In this document: in pieces, positions 13,357 to 28,300 of the stretch
How the letters are laid out: each line of letters starts with the position of its first letter
Position numbering within the stretch: position 1 is the stretch's first letter
Assembly: GCA_963402885.1 (NCBI GenBank)
Contig: OY727096.1
Coordinates: forward strand, 1,488,001 to 1,552,000
Source of the DNA: Antedon bifida
Lineage: Eukaryota; Echinodermata; Crinoidea; Comatulida; Antedonidae
Length of the DNA: 64,000 nt
Reading direction: 5' to 3'
Position numbers and translations under genes: made by a program
The notes under the pieces: generated by a model
What the model saw: only the letters and a program-made list of their open reading frames with translations
What the model was told of the DNA's origin: nothing
Databases searched by the model: none

Positions 13357-16300
13357 GTTAGCTTGTTATTGCATTGAAACTGTATTTATATGATACTATA
13401 CAAATAATAGTGTTTTTGAGTGTTCAAATAATTTCATTGTATTTTCACGAGGCAAAGCCGAGTGCAAATGGAATTTCACCTCATGAAATTATTTGTATCA
13501 TTACCACAAATACAAAACAGTAATTATTTGTTTTATAACACACCTACAGATATACTGAAATTTAATTAATTAATTTAAAAACGATGAGATGAGGAAATCT
13601 GTGAGAATGAGAAAAAGCATATATAAATATATATATATATACCGTACTGACGCGGGTATAAGCCCATACTCGGGTCTAGCCCACCCCCGACTTTTGACTA
13701 ATTTTCATGAAAAATGGGTATAAGCCCACCCATTAATTCGAAGATCTACAGTGTGTGCCTTAATACATTATTTTGTATTTGGCGACGTCCATACACCGCA
13801 TACACCTTACCTACCTTTGATCATAACCAAGCTAGGCTACTCTAGGCCATATGAGGCCTAGCGGTCCTGTTTTGCTTACATTCCATCGTGGTCGAAGGTC
13901 GCTTCACACACGACGCTCACAAGTCACCAAAACGGAAAACCCCTATTTGGTATCGGCTGCCATAAACAAGCTTATTAAATTTCTTTGGTACATTTCTATT
14001 TAACGAACATTGTATACTTGCTTTTCTACTTGATAAATTCTTGTTCAATTGATGTTTAAAATAAGATATTCTACGATAAATTACACGAACTATAAGCTTA
14101 ATTTTCCGACACTCTACACCTCGTGTATTTTGCAACGTCGGTACACGTCGCAACACCTTGTGAGGGCGCTTGCATGGTGGTTTCAGAGGAAGAATATCCA
14201 TGATGGAATACACAGTACATGTGCTGTTTTTGATGATCTGCATTTTTGGATCTTCGGGTATAAGCCCACCCCCAAAACTTGACGTGATTTCATGTTCAAG
14301 GGGGGTGGGCTTATACCCGCGTCAGTACGGTAATTTGAAACGATAAAGATGAGGAAATCTGTGAGAAAAAAGAGAAAGAGGTCGCCTCAACCGAGATTAG
14401 AACCCGGAACCTTCTGCTTGATATGCAAATGTCCTAACCACTAACATGCATACACACATATATATATATATATATAAACACAACAATAAATTTAAACCAC
14501 CCGGTGATATACTGACATTTAATTAATATATATTAAGTTTATAACATTTTAATGTCCAACCTTTGTAGAACATGTGTACAGACTGTATCTTCTAAAAGAC
14601 CTGGTGTTGGAAAATCACTTCTAATTCAACGATACAAAGAGAAACTTCAAGATGCTGGCAGGAGGCAAGATTGCTGCATCACTGTCCCATTACAGACACT
14701 GACTGTCCAAGAGCATGACATTGCAAAAATGTTTATCAGAGAAATTCAAAGTAATGACTTATGCTTTCCTCGAATTTTTCATCTTGATATTTCACCAAAT
14801 GTGAGTATTCTTTCATGCTTTGATTCAAGTTTCAAACATTTTACTGTACGTTTACTTAGTTTGTATGTTCCTAACACACTTTTTACTATCTACTATTTAT
14901 TGCCGTATTATTTTAATGTAGGTGTGTGGAGGTTTGAACCACTTTCTCTTCAATCTTCTTGTGCTAAACACAATATGTTGCTCTGATGGCTTTGTCTGGC
15001 GAAGACAATTCTACGACCTTTATCTAGTAGAGGTCACTCTTGACCCAAAAGATACAGAATCTAAGGATGATGGGAAGGTTTGTTAACTATAGTTTGTTGT
15101 TTTGAAATTAACATCTGTAACTACAGGTTAATGTGCCTAGCAATGATATTATTAGTCTACTTCACCAAATTGTTTTTTATTTTTATTTACATGATTTAGA
15201 GTGATCAGAAATTCATCACACAATGTTTCTATGAGAGTCTCCCAACTGTTCTGTGTCGACCACCAAGAGAGGTACACCAGTTAGAAGTAGACAAATCTCA
15301 AAAACTATTAAGAGGCAAGACATTTATTATACAGACAACCAATTGACAAAAAAACTAAAGACTAAAACGGTTCATATACCCCCAGTTTTAATGACCGATT
15401 TACTGAATGCCTGTAAACAGATGGCATTACGGAGCTTTATCCACCACCAATGTCATGTCAATTCATTGTGTGTATGCGGAGAAGTTGGGACATGTTTCTT
15501 TTCTCCTCACCACGACACAGTTTTGATGGTTTCTAGGTCCAGACAACCTACGACACATCAATTTACGTAACCTCTTGTTCCTAGGTCATTGGTCGTCGCA
15601 AATGAAAAGCTCTCTACTATTTCATTGCAATACATTATAGGCGCATGGTTAAAAATATAGCCCAAGGTGATCTGGGATTATAATATATCCTGGGATGAAG
15701 TCTCCAGGTCACCAAGGGCTGTATTTTTTTTTCGTGTCCCAAAAGTCCAGTAAATATTTGTTTTATATTCCATACCACGCAATTCGGCTGTAGGCTAAGC
15801 CTAAAAACGCATGACATGGACTTGGTTGGAGTAGGCCTAGGCTAGCTAGTGCCATAGCATGGCACAGTTCGCTGCGAAGAAGCAAGCATCAACAACAGGC
15901 CTGCATTTAATAATTCATCACTTCCATATATGCAATAAATTTTCCCAAAGCATAGTTTATTTGTTTCTTTATATTTTAACTGGCTTTAACTTACTAAATC
16001 CAGCTAAAGTCCGCTCCATCTACACAAGTTAAACATCGTAGGTTAGGCTGGGGATAGCTAATCATCGCGTCACATGTGTTGATCTGATTGTATTGAAGAA
16101 AGATAGAAGAAACATACATGTACAGTTTAGCATGGCAATAGGGAGGTTTCGCAACGCTACGAATACGATAACGAAAACGGATACGTCATACATTTATGAA
16201 ACTTTTGAGCTGATCCCCATTTCATATTCGTAAAGCGTGTTTGTGTTGACGAATATCATCAGTCATATTCGTAACTACAAAACGAGTATAGTTTTTGATT

Positions 16301-19300
16301 ATTTTCCACATTTTGCATTTGAATCAGAAATGATTCATGATTATAATATAATTATAGATTTATTGAAAGTAATTTACTAAAAGTAATTTACTAAAATAAC
16401 AAGTCGATTTTGATAAATAGCAGTTTTTAAAGTGCTCACTCGCTTTGATGTTACGCTAGGCCTAGGCAGCCAAGCAACACGTACCTGCTGCGCTTCGAAT
16501 TTACCGCAGTCACATTTTTTTTCTGGATCGACGGCGCCCTCGATTTTTGCAGGCTTACGAAAACGAATACATGTGCGTGACGTATTCGTTTTCGTTATTG
16601 TATTCGTAGCGTTGCGAAACCTCTCTATTAACTATAGACCGGTGATTAACCAATCAAATGCCATATTGAAAGGTGCCGGTATATAATACGTCTTAACAAA
16701 AAACTAAAGGCCTGTATTAAATGTCTTTGCAATTGCATCAGTTAGCCAGCTATGTATCCCTTAATAAACAACCATACCAAAATTCTGCAAAATAGTAAAA
16801 TCAAATTCCTGTTAGTAACATCTACCATTGATCTTTTTGCTTTGGATAACTTTAATTATCAGTAATTATACATGTTAATTTTATTTTGTAGAAGATTTTA
16901 AGGATCCCCTGATGGATGTTCAGCTTTTTAGAAGTTCAAGCTTTCAGCGTCCGTATCGTTATTTAAGAGAACTTGATGAGGGTGCTCATTTAGATGAATT
17001 TACATTTAAGGGAGATGTGTCCGGAACTCATGCAGAGTGCCTGGTAACACTACTAAGGTAAAAATGTATTAGGCAGTCAGTTTTCAGTAAACTTTTTTTG
17101 TGTTTACCAACGTTATAAATATGTCAAAAACCTTTTCTTGCAATTTTTTTTTGTGGTATGGTGGTTTTGGTTTTGACCAGACTAATGGTTTATATTATTA
17201 TTATTAGAACAGCTTTTGCAATAAATACTAAAAGACTTGTATGCTATATGTACTGAAACATCTCAAACATTTGATTTTAACAAGCTACCTGAACTTAAAG
17301 GCCAGGTGCAGGCAAAAAATGTCTATTGATCATACATTCCAATAATTATCGATCTATAGTTTCCCCTATGTTTCATAATTTTTTGGATTTTATTTGTGTT
17401 ACACGAGCTTGTTAAAAATAAGCACTTTCTTATCAGTGGGGGGATAGTTCAAATTACACAGTAAAATCTCTATTCTTTTGTACACACATTTTGTAAATAG
17501 AGAGGCATTTTAAAAAGCTATGAAAACTAAACGGTGTGGTAAAAAATGTTATCAGATGACTAAATATAGGTAATATAACTTGAATTTTACATTTCTGGTA
17601 TTTTTATTCAACTTCAGATTTTTATTTTCATGCAATAGCAAAAATTATCCACCGTATATCCACCATCTTTTTTCACCTTCTAGGGGGTCACCAGACATCT
17701 TATTACATTAGGTTAACTACCTAACTACTAAAAAAAAGTCTTCCTGGTTTTTATGGCAGAATTTTGCCCAATTTTGTATTTGACCATATTAAGGAAAATT
17801 CATGTTTTTTCATCTTGATTTCTGTTACAAATATTTGATTTATGTACAATTAACCAGATATTACATTTAAAATTCATGCCTGTACCTGAGCTTTAAGATG
17901 ATAGTGACTTAAAAACAATTATATCCAAAATCAAGTCAAATATTTTGTTACTGTTTTGTTTATTTTTATAGACATTGCGGCCTTCCTGATCCATCATGGT
18001 CTGAGTTATGTCACTTTGCTTGTTTTCTTGACAAACAATTAGAAGCTTGTGAAAACTCTAATTTTTGTGACCCTGACATGCTGGCTGACACTGGACTGGA
18101 TGGCTTTAAAGCATTTGTTGTCAGATTCATGTTACAGATGTCAAAGGTTACAATTTATTAATTATTTTTCATTTCACGCTTGTTATTTCTCTTTTAATTA
18201 AAGTCTTTGGTCTTCAAGGCTAGATCAAATGTTTTTAGTAATTCAATAGAAGTATTATTTATCTCCACCAATGGAGGTTTTTTGGTATAAGAGAGAACTT
18301 AGTTGTTGTTTTATATTATCAGGATTTTGCTACTCCATCTCTTCAAATGAGTGATGAGAGTTACCGTGTAGATCTCGGTCAAGAAGCAGATGACAGCCTA
18401 CAAGCTTTACAGCTTCGCAGACGATGGGAAAGCAGGTAATTATAAACTACCTTTCCCAACTCAAGCTAACCAAAATATAATGTATTTGTACATTTCACAC
18501 ACTGAATTGAACAACTAAACTTTTTTTTTTCTAGCCCACATCCGTACATTTTCTTTAATCAAGACAATCAGACCATGACATTTATGGGGTTTAGTATTGA
18601 TCGCAACGGGACACTTTTGGATGTGAATGGACAGATACTTCAAACCAATGTGATGACAAAGAATTTGATGCGAGCACTTCAAAATCAAAGAGTTAATCTT
18701 TCAGAAGATTTCAATTCATTACCAAGGTGATTTTCATCATATTTTAAAACTTTGAACATTAATGTTTGTTTTGTCTTTTTCAGGACTACACTTTAGCTTA
18801 CATGTTAATTTCTAATTCATATGGCCAGTAGTAACAAAAGAGGACAGTTTTAACTAGGGACTAGATTAGACACATTTTTAATACAAGATAGTATTAGAGT
18901 ACTACTAATCAAAAAAAAAAATTTTAAATTTTTATTCAAAAGGGACGAGAAGTTGAAAAAATTGTGCATGGTAATGGGAATCAAGTATGTTAGTAACCCT
19001 GACGAAACATATGAGCTGACCACAGATAATGTTAAGAAGATCTTAGCGATACACATGAGATTCAGGTAAACACTTAAAACAAAATAAAAATTGGTTGGTT
19101 TTTTAAATAAATCGAGCTGAAAGGCTATTTTAAGTTCAGGCATGCCATTTATGAATTTTGGCTCTTATTTTTCTGTAATTAAAAACCTTTCACCTAAACA
19201 AATTTTTTGAAATACAAAGAACCTCTTGTACCATACATTATTAACATAAAAATAACAAATCATTCCTCGATTTCGTATAGGTGTGGTATCCCTGTGATTG

Positions 19301-22300
19301 TTATGGGAGAAACAGGTTGTGGTAAGACGCGTCTAGTTCGTTTCATGTGTCAATTGCAAGCAGGTGGCATTGTAGTTGATGAAGAGGTCCAAAACATGAT
19401 TCTTATGAAGGTAACAATTCATATTTATTATCTAATATTATTATGTACTTTTGGGGTCCTCATGAGACAAGCTTACGCTTCTAGTGGGGCCCTAGTTTTA
19501 ACTGAATAAATGTGAAGCTTGTGTATATGTTTCCTCAACTTTGTTTCATTTTCACAGGTTTCAAAGAATGGCATCCATGTATGTGTCATTTTTAGAGTAA
19601 CAGTTCTATTATTACTGTATTAAAACAAACAATAAATTAAATTCTATATTATTAAATTACAACACATTACATTTACACAACAAATTTACATTTACAATAA
19701 TACATAAATAAGACAAATTCTACAGACTTAAAACAATAAAATATTACAAAATTTATATTAAGAGGTATAAATGTTTTCAATGTTTCCATCCTGTGTATAA
19801 TAATGTATTCCTTTTACAATTTACAATTAGCAAATAATAATAATACAAGTCTCTTTTCAATTTATTAAATTATAAAAAAACCCTATAATCCTTTTTTCTA
19901 TATTAAGATACATGGAGGCACTTCTTCTAAGTATATTGCTGATCGTGTACGCAAAGCTCAAGAACTTGCTAAAGAAAACAAGTCACGCTATCAAATTGAC
20001 ACAATTCTGTTTTTTGATGAAGCGAATACAACAGAAGCGATTGGAATCATAAAAGAGATCATGTGTGATGGTCGAATGAACGGTCAGAAAATTGACTTCA
20101 AAGGCAGTGGTCTGAAGATTGTTGCTGCTTGCAACCCTTACAAAAGGTTTTTAACAAAACTTCTTTTTTGTTTTTGCAAACTTTGAGCCATGCACAGAAG
20201 TTTTTGGAATAAAGTTGGAATATAATCACAGAACATTGCACAACTTAGCACAAATTTAGTAATAAATCTATTATTTTTGTTCTATGTTCCACTATTAAAA
20301 AAAAAATTAATTTGAATATTATTTTTTCATCATAATCTTCATGTACCTTCTTCTAGTACGATTTCAGTTGCTGTCTTCGCTTCTACGTTGTTGAGCTCCA
20401 TAACTCTTGATGTCACCATTCATTGATTCTGTAATTTATAATTATTTATAAATGAAAAATGTGTTTTATTTACAAATTTTTAGGCACACAGATAAAATGA
20501 TTGAAAGATTAGAAGCAGCTGGTCTTGGTTACCACATTAAAACAAGTAAAACAACAGATAGACTAGGTAAGGAATTCAAATAGCCATTGTACAACACACA
20601 AGAAACACCAGATTTGACACTGAGCTAATTGCCATTCTTTTTCTATGTATTCAGGTCGCATACCTTTACGTCAACTTGTTTACCGAGTCCAAGCTCTACC
20701 TCCGAGCATGCTACCATTGGTTTGGGATTTTGGACAGCTTAACCAGGATGTGGAAAAGATGTACATTAGGCAAATTGTTCAACGCTTTGTAAGTAGTAGT
20801 AACTCTTACATTTCATTGAAAATCCAAAATAAAATTGGTAGATTGAAATGTATTTTTAGTACCTTGTATCATTTCCTGTTTAACCGGATATGACATTTTC
20901 TATTATAACACAAATTAGTAGATTCTTGTCATATGATTGGAGGATTGTGGGTCACATGATATTAAATAAATGTTCTATTGCACTCTTAATAACATCATCA
21001 AAAATGCGATGTCGTTGCGAGTACTGCAATTTCCTTTTGCATGTACCTTTTGTTACAAAGTGGGCAAACACACATGCAGCAAAGACAGGTTGATAACATT
21101 CAATCAACTGGTAGTGTGCGCCATCTACAATTATTCTTCCACTTGTCTATGGGTTGTACTGATTACCATAATTGTTGTTATGACAATATAATGCCCCACA
21201 GTAATCAACCCACAGAGAATTTTTAAAGAATAAGAGTGTTTAATGAGTTTAATGTGATCAGTTGTATTTAACAAATTTAATATATTAAATTGATGATTTA
21301 TTTTCAGGATATTGTCAAGCAACAGCAGGTAGTAGAAGTTGTGTGTGAGGTATTATCCGCTGCGCAGACCTTTATGAGGGAACAGAAGGTGTGTTTTAAT
21401 AAATTTAAGAATCATGTCATGTTAAGCATTTTGTACAATGTTTTTTTCTTCCTTCCTGTTAAAATTGAATAGACATTTTTAATGCCAATATGTCTTAGTA
21501 CTCTCACTTGCATTTATGAAGGGCTAGTGTTGCCGAAAGCTCTGCTAATTTTTCTGTCTGTTTTTCTTTATCATTTTGATTTACTTTTTTGCTTATTTTA
21601 TTTTGTATCTCCATTGAGATCCAGCCACTTATACCCACAGCATTGTCATTTTTTTCAGTGATTTGCCTTTGCATTTATATATTAATTAATTTATGTCTTA
21701 TTTAGAATGAGTGCAGCTTTGTAAGCCTAAGGGATGTTGAGAGAACACTAAATGTGATGATGTGGTTCCTTGACAAGCGAGATTTGCTACGACCATTGAT
21801 TAACAAAAAGAAGAAAGTTAACATTGAAGCGGAAGATATAGCAAGGGAAGAGGATGAAGATGAATTGGATTATAAATTATATGATGATGTAGAAGATTCT
21901 GAGGATGAACATTCTCAATTAGAGAAGCTTCGTCATAAGATTATAATAGAAGATGAATTCGATGATGAATATGAGGATGTAGAAGATTCTGAGAATGAAC
22001 ATTCTCAATTTGAGAAGGTTCGTCATAAGATAATAATCACTTGTTTCTATTAAGAGTTGTGTGAGAGAGGATACTTTTTAAATTTAAACATAGCTTTTTA
22101 GGGGTGGGTGGAATTGGGGGTTTCAAATCAAATTAATGGAATGTCAATAGGTAAGGAATTTATTATTATCTGCATTGTATTTGTTTATTGGTGTACAATT
22201 TTATTTATCTGTTTTATTTTATCTGAAATATGCTTCAAGCAATAGCCTATGCTAGTTTAATTGTGTCTCATTGTTATTAAAGGATATTGACATTGATGAC

Positions 22301-25300
22301 CTTACATGGGCATTGGTTCTTGCTCTTGGTGTCTGCTACCATGCATGCTTAGACAAAAAGCGAGAGGACTTCAGAAGAACTGTAGCCAACAGCTTTAAGA
22401 ACCCACTGAATTTACATGGAGGTCATGGAACGATATACAAAGAAATTAACAGGTTAGATATTTATGTATTATTTATTCATCCAGTTTACTATTTCAAACA
22501 TAAAATAAACCATTTTAAAAATGGAAGTGTGTCATGACAATTTACAGAAAATGTTCCTGAACCAAAAATTATGTATTACTTCGATTCTAATGTTGTTATT
22601 ATTATTATATTTTGTTGCTTTCAGTTCCAGATGGACAAAAGCCTACATTAAGTTAGAAACATATTTACAGTTTTTAAAAAAATGAACAAAGAAATGAAAA
22701 CAAAATGTGTTATTAGAGTTAACCACCATAGCTTAATTTGATCAAGTCGGTTTGATTGGTAGTCAGTTAAAGATATATTGTCCCCCTAAAAAAATAATTT
22801 TTAAGCATTTTTTTGTTGAATATGCCATTTTAATGTTACATAATATTTATTCACTTTGACCAAAAACTGGATCGAAAAAAAAAAAATGTAATTGAAAAAA
22901 TGTATTTTAAAGCAAAAAATACCTAACTTTTCTGTCAGACAATGGTTTTTTGTTAAAATTAACCGTTTCTTTTGTCTTTTTATAAGTGAAATAATTATTT
23001 TTGTTGATTGTTTTTTTCTACCGAAGTGAATAACTTTATTAAAACTGCAAAATGGCATATTCAAAGTCTGATTTTATTAATCTTTATTCTTCATGTTTTT
23101 GGGGAACAATACATCTTTAAGCATTTTTCTCTTTTGTCAGCTGTCAAGACATATTCTTAGATAAAATAGAATTGGGGCCAAACATTGCTCGTAACATGGC
23201 ACTGAAGGAAAACATCTTCATGATGATTATTTGCATTGAGTTGAAGATCCCGTTATTTTTGGTCGGCAAACCTGGAAGTTCCAAATCCTTGGCCAAGACA
23301 ATTGTGGCTGATGCCATGCAAGGAGACTCATCAGCATCTGAGCTTTTCAAAGAACTCAAACAGGTATGGTTTTTGTTAATTCTGTCAAAAGCAAGCCATT
23401 TTATTTATATGTTTTTTTTTACAATTCTGATTTTATTTTACTCTATTTTATGTCAGGTACACATGATATCGTATCAGTGCAGCCCATTGTCGACACCAGA
23501 TGGAATTGTGGGAACTTTTCGTCAATGTAGCCGATTCCAGCAAAGCAAAGATCTGAACAAATTTGTGTCAGTTGTCGTTCTTGATGAAGTTGGACTTGCT
23601 GAAGACTCTCCAAGGATGCCTTTAAAGGTATATATCCTTTTTATTGACTTTTATGAACATATTAGCTTTTAAAAAAATGGAGAATATTTATCCAAACTTT
23701 TGAAGATGGGATGTAAATATTACACTAGATAAACTCACTTATTACATTTATAGTATTCTAATACTCTCTGATTCTTTTCTAGACACTACATCCGTTGCTA
23801 GAGTATGGCTCTGATGAAGAAGATAATCCACCAGACTATAAAAAAGTTGCATTCATAGGAATCTCAAACTGGGCCCTTGATCCTGCCAAGATGAATAGAG
23901 GCATATTGGTTTCTAGAGGAGTTCCAGACGAAGCTGAACTAATTGAAAGTGCCAAGTAAGTATAAGGCTTCTACACCACTGTAATAAGTTGAAATTAAAT
24001 TGGTTTAAATTCAGAAGGTTTCTTGTTTATTCTACACATTATTGGATATTCATTCCTCATACATATTTGTTTGTGTTCTTGGCCAATGGCACTTCTCTGC
24101 ATTGTATTTTGATTATTTATTAGGGGCATATGTGTATTAGATAACATAACTTCGGATAATGTCAGTCAAATCTTAAGACCACTCGCAGAAGGATACCTTA
24201 TGATCTATCAAGAACAAAGACATGACTTCTTTGGACTTAGAGATTTCTATAGGTAAGTAAATCTGTTTAGCATTTATTAGCATTACCATTATTTTATCAA
24301 TTCTATTTTAACATTGTCAATAATCATACATAATACATATGTATATATTAAACAAGTTGGTTTAATTGTAAACGTTTTATTGAGTTTCTATTACCTCATT
24401 AAATACTATATACTTATCTCACAATTGGTTTGGTTTAACTTTAGTTTAAGTTTATTTTGTTACAGTTTAATTAAGATGGTGAATCAATTCTCTAAGAAAT
24501 CAGGAGCGCCACCCACTTGGGCTGAAATTGAGCACGCAATTAGACGGAACTTTGGTGGAATGGAAGGAACAGAAGAGTATATCGAAATATTTGGAAAGAA
24601 ACTTGAAGCATACATAAAAAAAGAGAAGGTGGTTACAATAGATTTGCACTTTTATATTGAGAATTTTTTTATTATTATCTATTCTTAATACTGGGTGACC
24701 TCTTTGTTACAAGACTGTTCTCCCAGATTACCCAGTGTACAGGACTATGATATGACCAGCACACAATGAGACGATCCCATCCTCTTTTTCGAATTGTGTA
24801 CCAAGTTCTTTATCATGCACATAAGCAATGTATATACACAGAACCAACTTCTTTATGACAGTAAAGTATCTTGTCCGGGATCTTGCCTAAAGATACAAGC
24901 AGTATGTATGACAGGTCCTATGCCTCTCACATACTAGTCTGATATTCCATATTATATAACACCTTAATAAATTCCTGTCATTTGGTTTAACGATGGTGGG
25001 TCACATTATATGCAATAGTACATACTATTTAACAATCATGAACAGCTTGACCGAACATGATCAGTCAACAACAGCCTAGCGCATGTTTTTGCTCACTCAC
25101 TGTGTAACAAAAAAGAACATGATACAACATTTTTACATCATGTGACCCACAATCGTCCAATCAATTGACAAAAATCTACTTGTGTGTGTGTGTGTGTTAT
25201 ATTACAGTATATTGCTCTATGAAAGGTATATTCAGCACCCGATATTGCCAGATGGTCTCCCATCCAATTTCTAACTGGGCACAACATTACTTAAGAACTG

Positions 25301-28300
25301 GTGTTTAAACGTGGTAAAGTCACTAACACCTATCTGCTGCTTTATAATTGTAAATATCATTAGAGTACTTTAAAACTTGATGTAAATTTTCATTACTTTC
25401 TTATGGCCAAAATAGGGCTATTACCTACTGTGAGATCCATACATTATGAAAATGCAACTTACTGCTTTTAACAGATTATATATTAATATGTAGATTAATC
25501 TTTTCTAGAATGCCAATGATCCAGATTGTACTCCATCTGGCCTTATAAAAGCAAGCTTAGATGCTCAAGGTCAGACACAGGCTGGAGGAAATAAAAAAGT
25601 TGGACATGGTACTTCAGATGGGTAAGTTAACAAGCCAAAACATCCTCATTTTTTTTTAAATGGTAACTTACTGGTTTCAGTGTTTTCTATGAATATGATT
25701 ACTTTTTACACATTCTCTAAAAACATGAAATATCTATCTGTTTGTCATTATAGAGACAGCAGATACCTTCTTGTATTAACTGAAAAGTTTGCTGCTCTTC
25801 CAATTTTACAACAGCACCTGAATAAGATGAAAGATGCAGTCATTATCTATGGAAGCAGTTTTCCATTTGATCAAGAATACACACAGGTATTTCTCTATTT
25901 TTTTGTTATGCTTTTGTATTTACATTTCATTGGTAGGTAGGTTGTCAATGCCAGTGATGGGCTAAAAAGTTGGTGAGTTACTCCTTTAATTTGATTGCTT
26001 TGCACTTATTACAGTCTATGCTCCACAAATCTAAAAGTATTATAAAGAAATTTATGTTTCTAAACACTTCAATTTGTAACACATAAGCATTCAGAAACAA
26101 TTACAGATTGTTCAATAGATAATATTTTGTATAAATGATCATTATAATTATAACAGGTGTGTAGAAACATCAACCGCATTAAACTCTATATGGAGGCAGG
26201 AAAGACAGTTGTCCTTTTGAATCTTGAGAACCTCTACGAGAGTTTGTATGACGCCCTCAACCAGTACTATGTTTACTTCGGCGGACAACGATATGTAGAT
26301 CTTGGACTAGGCACACACCGTGTTAAATGCCGTGTTCATGATTCATTCAGGTAAATAATAAGGTTTTAATTATGCAAATTTACCAGTGCAAGAACTATTA
26401 TGAAAACCTTGATAGATTTCTATATTATTAATTAATTTGTAATAAAACATGAAAGAAGTTGGGTTGTAGCTTAGTGGTTTAGATGCTCAAACACCAATCC
26501 CAAAGTCCTGTGTTCAAATCCTTTCAGATGCCATGATTTTTTTGTCATGACAGAACAACTCCACTCCCAAAGAGCATCTTGTGTATATGTTTATTAGCCA
26601 CAAGCCTTAACGGATATGTTGCTATCTGGTCTCTCCACGAGACTTTCATATAAAAAAAAGAAGACGCCAATACAAAGGTGGTAAATATCTACAGCTCTAT
26701 TGGCATTGGGTATAGTACAGTAATATTAACATAAGGTTTTCTACTTGTTTGACTGTTCCTGAGCTTCGTGAACATGTGATGTTGATTCATTGGTCTTATC
26801 AAAAATTGAAATATCTTGATAATAAATAAGTTCTGAACACTTTTTCTAGGTTGATAGTAGTAGCTGACAAAGAAGTTGTACGTACACGCTTTCCAATCCC
26901 TCTCATCAACCGTCTTGAGAAACACTTTTTGGCGATGACAACAATGTTGAGTGACGAGCAACAGCGAGTTGTCAAAAGACTTGAAGATTGGGTAGAAAGT
27001 TTTATTGCTAGCAAACGACAGTTTCATCCTGTAAAGTAAGTTTAAAGTGTTCACCAAACGTTTATTCATGAGCACTCTCCAAATAATGAAAGCTGTCATA
27101 AGAGTTTTAAAAATGTTTGCATGCTTGTATAGGAATAAAAAAATAAAAGATGTGTAGTGCGCACAGTAAAGGTAGGCTATGTTGATCTGGAACTGAAAGC
27201 AGCTCACTTAACTGAAAGGAACCAGTTAGGCAAGAGCCCTTATGTCAACTTACAAGCAACTAGAAAATAATGTTAAAATACATATTTCATTTCTTCATTA
27301 GGTCATCAGAAGATGCTTTTAAGAAAAGTGATGCTTTTGTTGGTTATCATGGTGATACAGTTGCCGCACTTGTTTATCAAACATGGGCATCTTTTGGTAC
27401 TGCTGAAAAGGTATTTAATGTTATACACATCTCCTTTCTTCCGTTGTCATAATGTTTATGTTAGTTTTTGTTCAGTTCCAAAGTTTCTTTCTTTAATATT
27501 AATGTTACTAATCTCAGTTTTTGCAGACTACACAGATTCAAACGACATGCTACAAGCAATGTACGAAAGTGCATTTATTCATCATGCTTTTATCTATGTT
27601 TATGATTATAACTTATTGACATTGTAATTGTTCAAATTATTATTAAATTAATTATTTCAAAAGGTCTTTAAAAATGTTCAAACCCAGCTGTTGATGTGTG
27701 CTACCCCTGAATCTGTCACCAGATTATCAGATACAAGAATGACAGAAGAAGAGAAAAAGGCATTACAGGATACATACTTTAATGTTCAGAAACATTCATG
27801 CCTAGAAGACTATCTTGAGGATCAGCTTAGAAACAATCCTGGTAATGAAGGCATTTTAGCTCAGGTGAGGTATATAGTCCTAACCTAACATTTCTGATTA
27901 ACTTTATGTATCTATGGCAACCAAGATCAGTATAAAGGATTTTTTTTTTTCCCCGTTTAGATTCTTGAAATGTGCAAAAGAAATCTGAAAAAAATTTGTT
28001 TAAAAATGGATTTTTACATTCTTTAGCATTCAAATCAATGTTAAAATTTAATTATCAACATTTTTAAAACAAATAATGTATTAAATTTAGGTAACCACAT
28101 ATTCACGTCTTCTGACTGAGCAAGATAACAAAGCTCTTGCGGAATCTACACAGCTTGATATGTCTGACATCAGTTTGGTCTCCCTACAAGAGTTCCAGTA
28201 TGAACAACAGTTTTCTGTTAGAGTACAGTGAGTTAAAAACATCCTTTTTTATTTTTTTAATACTTTTTCTGTACTATACATACTGTTCTTTGCAAACATA

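Noticed and set aside
15253-15570. Open frame of 105 codons overlapping exon 16
   Set aside because: Wrong frame relative to the conserved exon (SDQKFITQCFYESL), and no similarity recognised.
19559-19600. Possible extra exon after TTTTCACAG, reading VSKNGIHV
   Set aside because: Not needed: exon 22 (MILMK) joins exon 23 (IHGGTS) directly in phase, as in the human protein.
26461-26525. Possible tRNA gene
   Set aside because: A and B box-like words are present but no cloverleaf stems; better explained as a tRNA-derived SINE.
26689-27207. Minus-strand open frame of 172 codons
   Set aside because: It is antisense to RNF213 exon 37 and its flanks, with no recognisable family. The + strand exon is strongly conserved.
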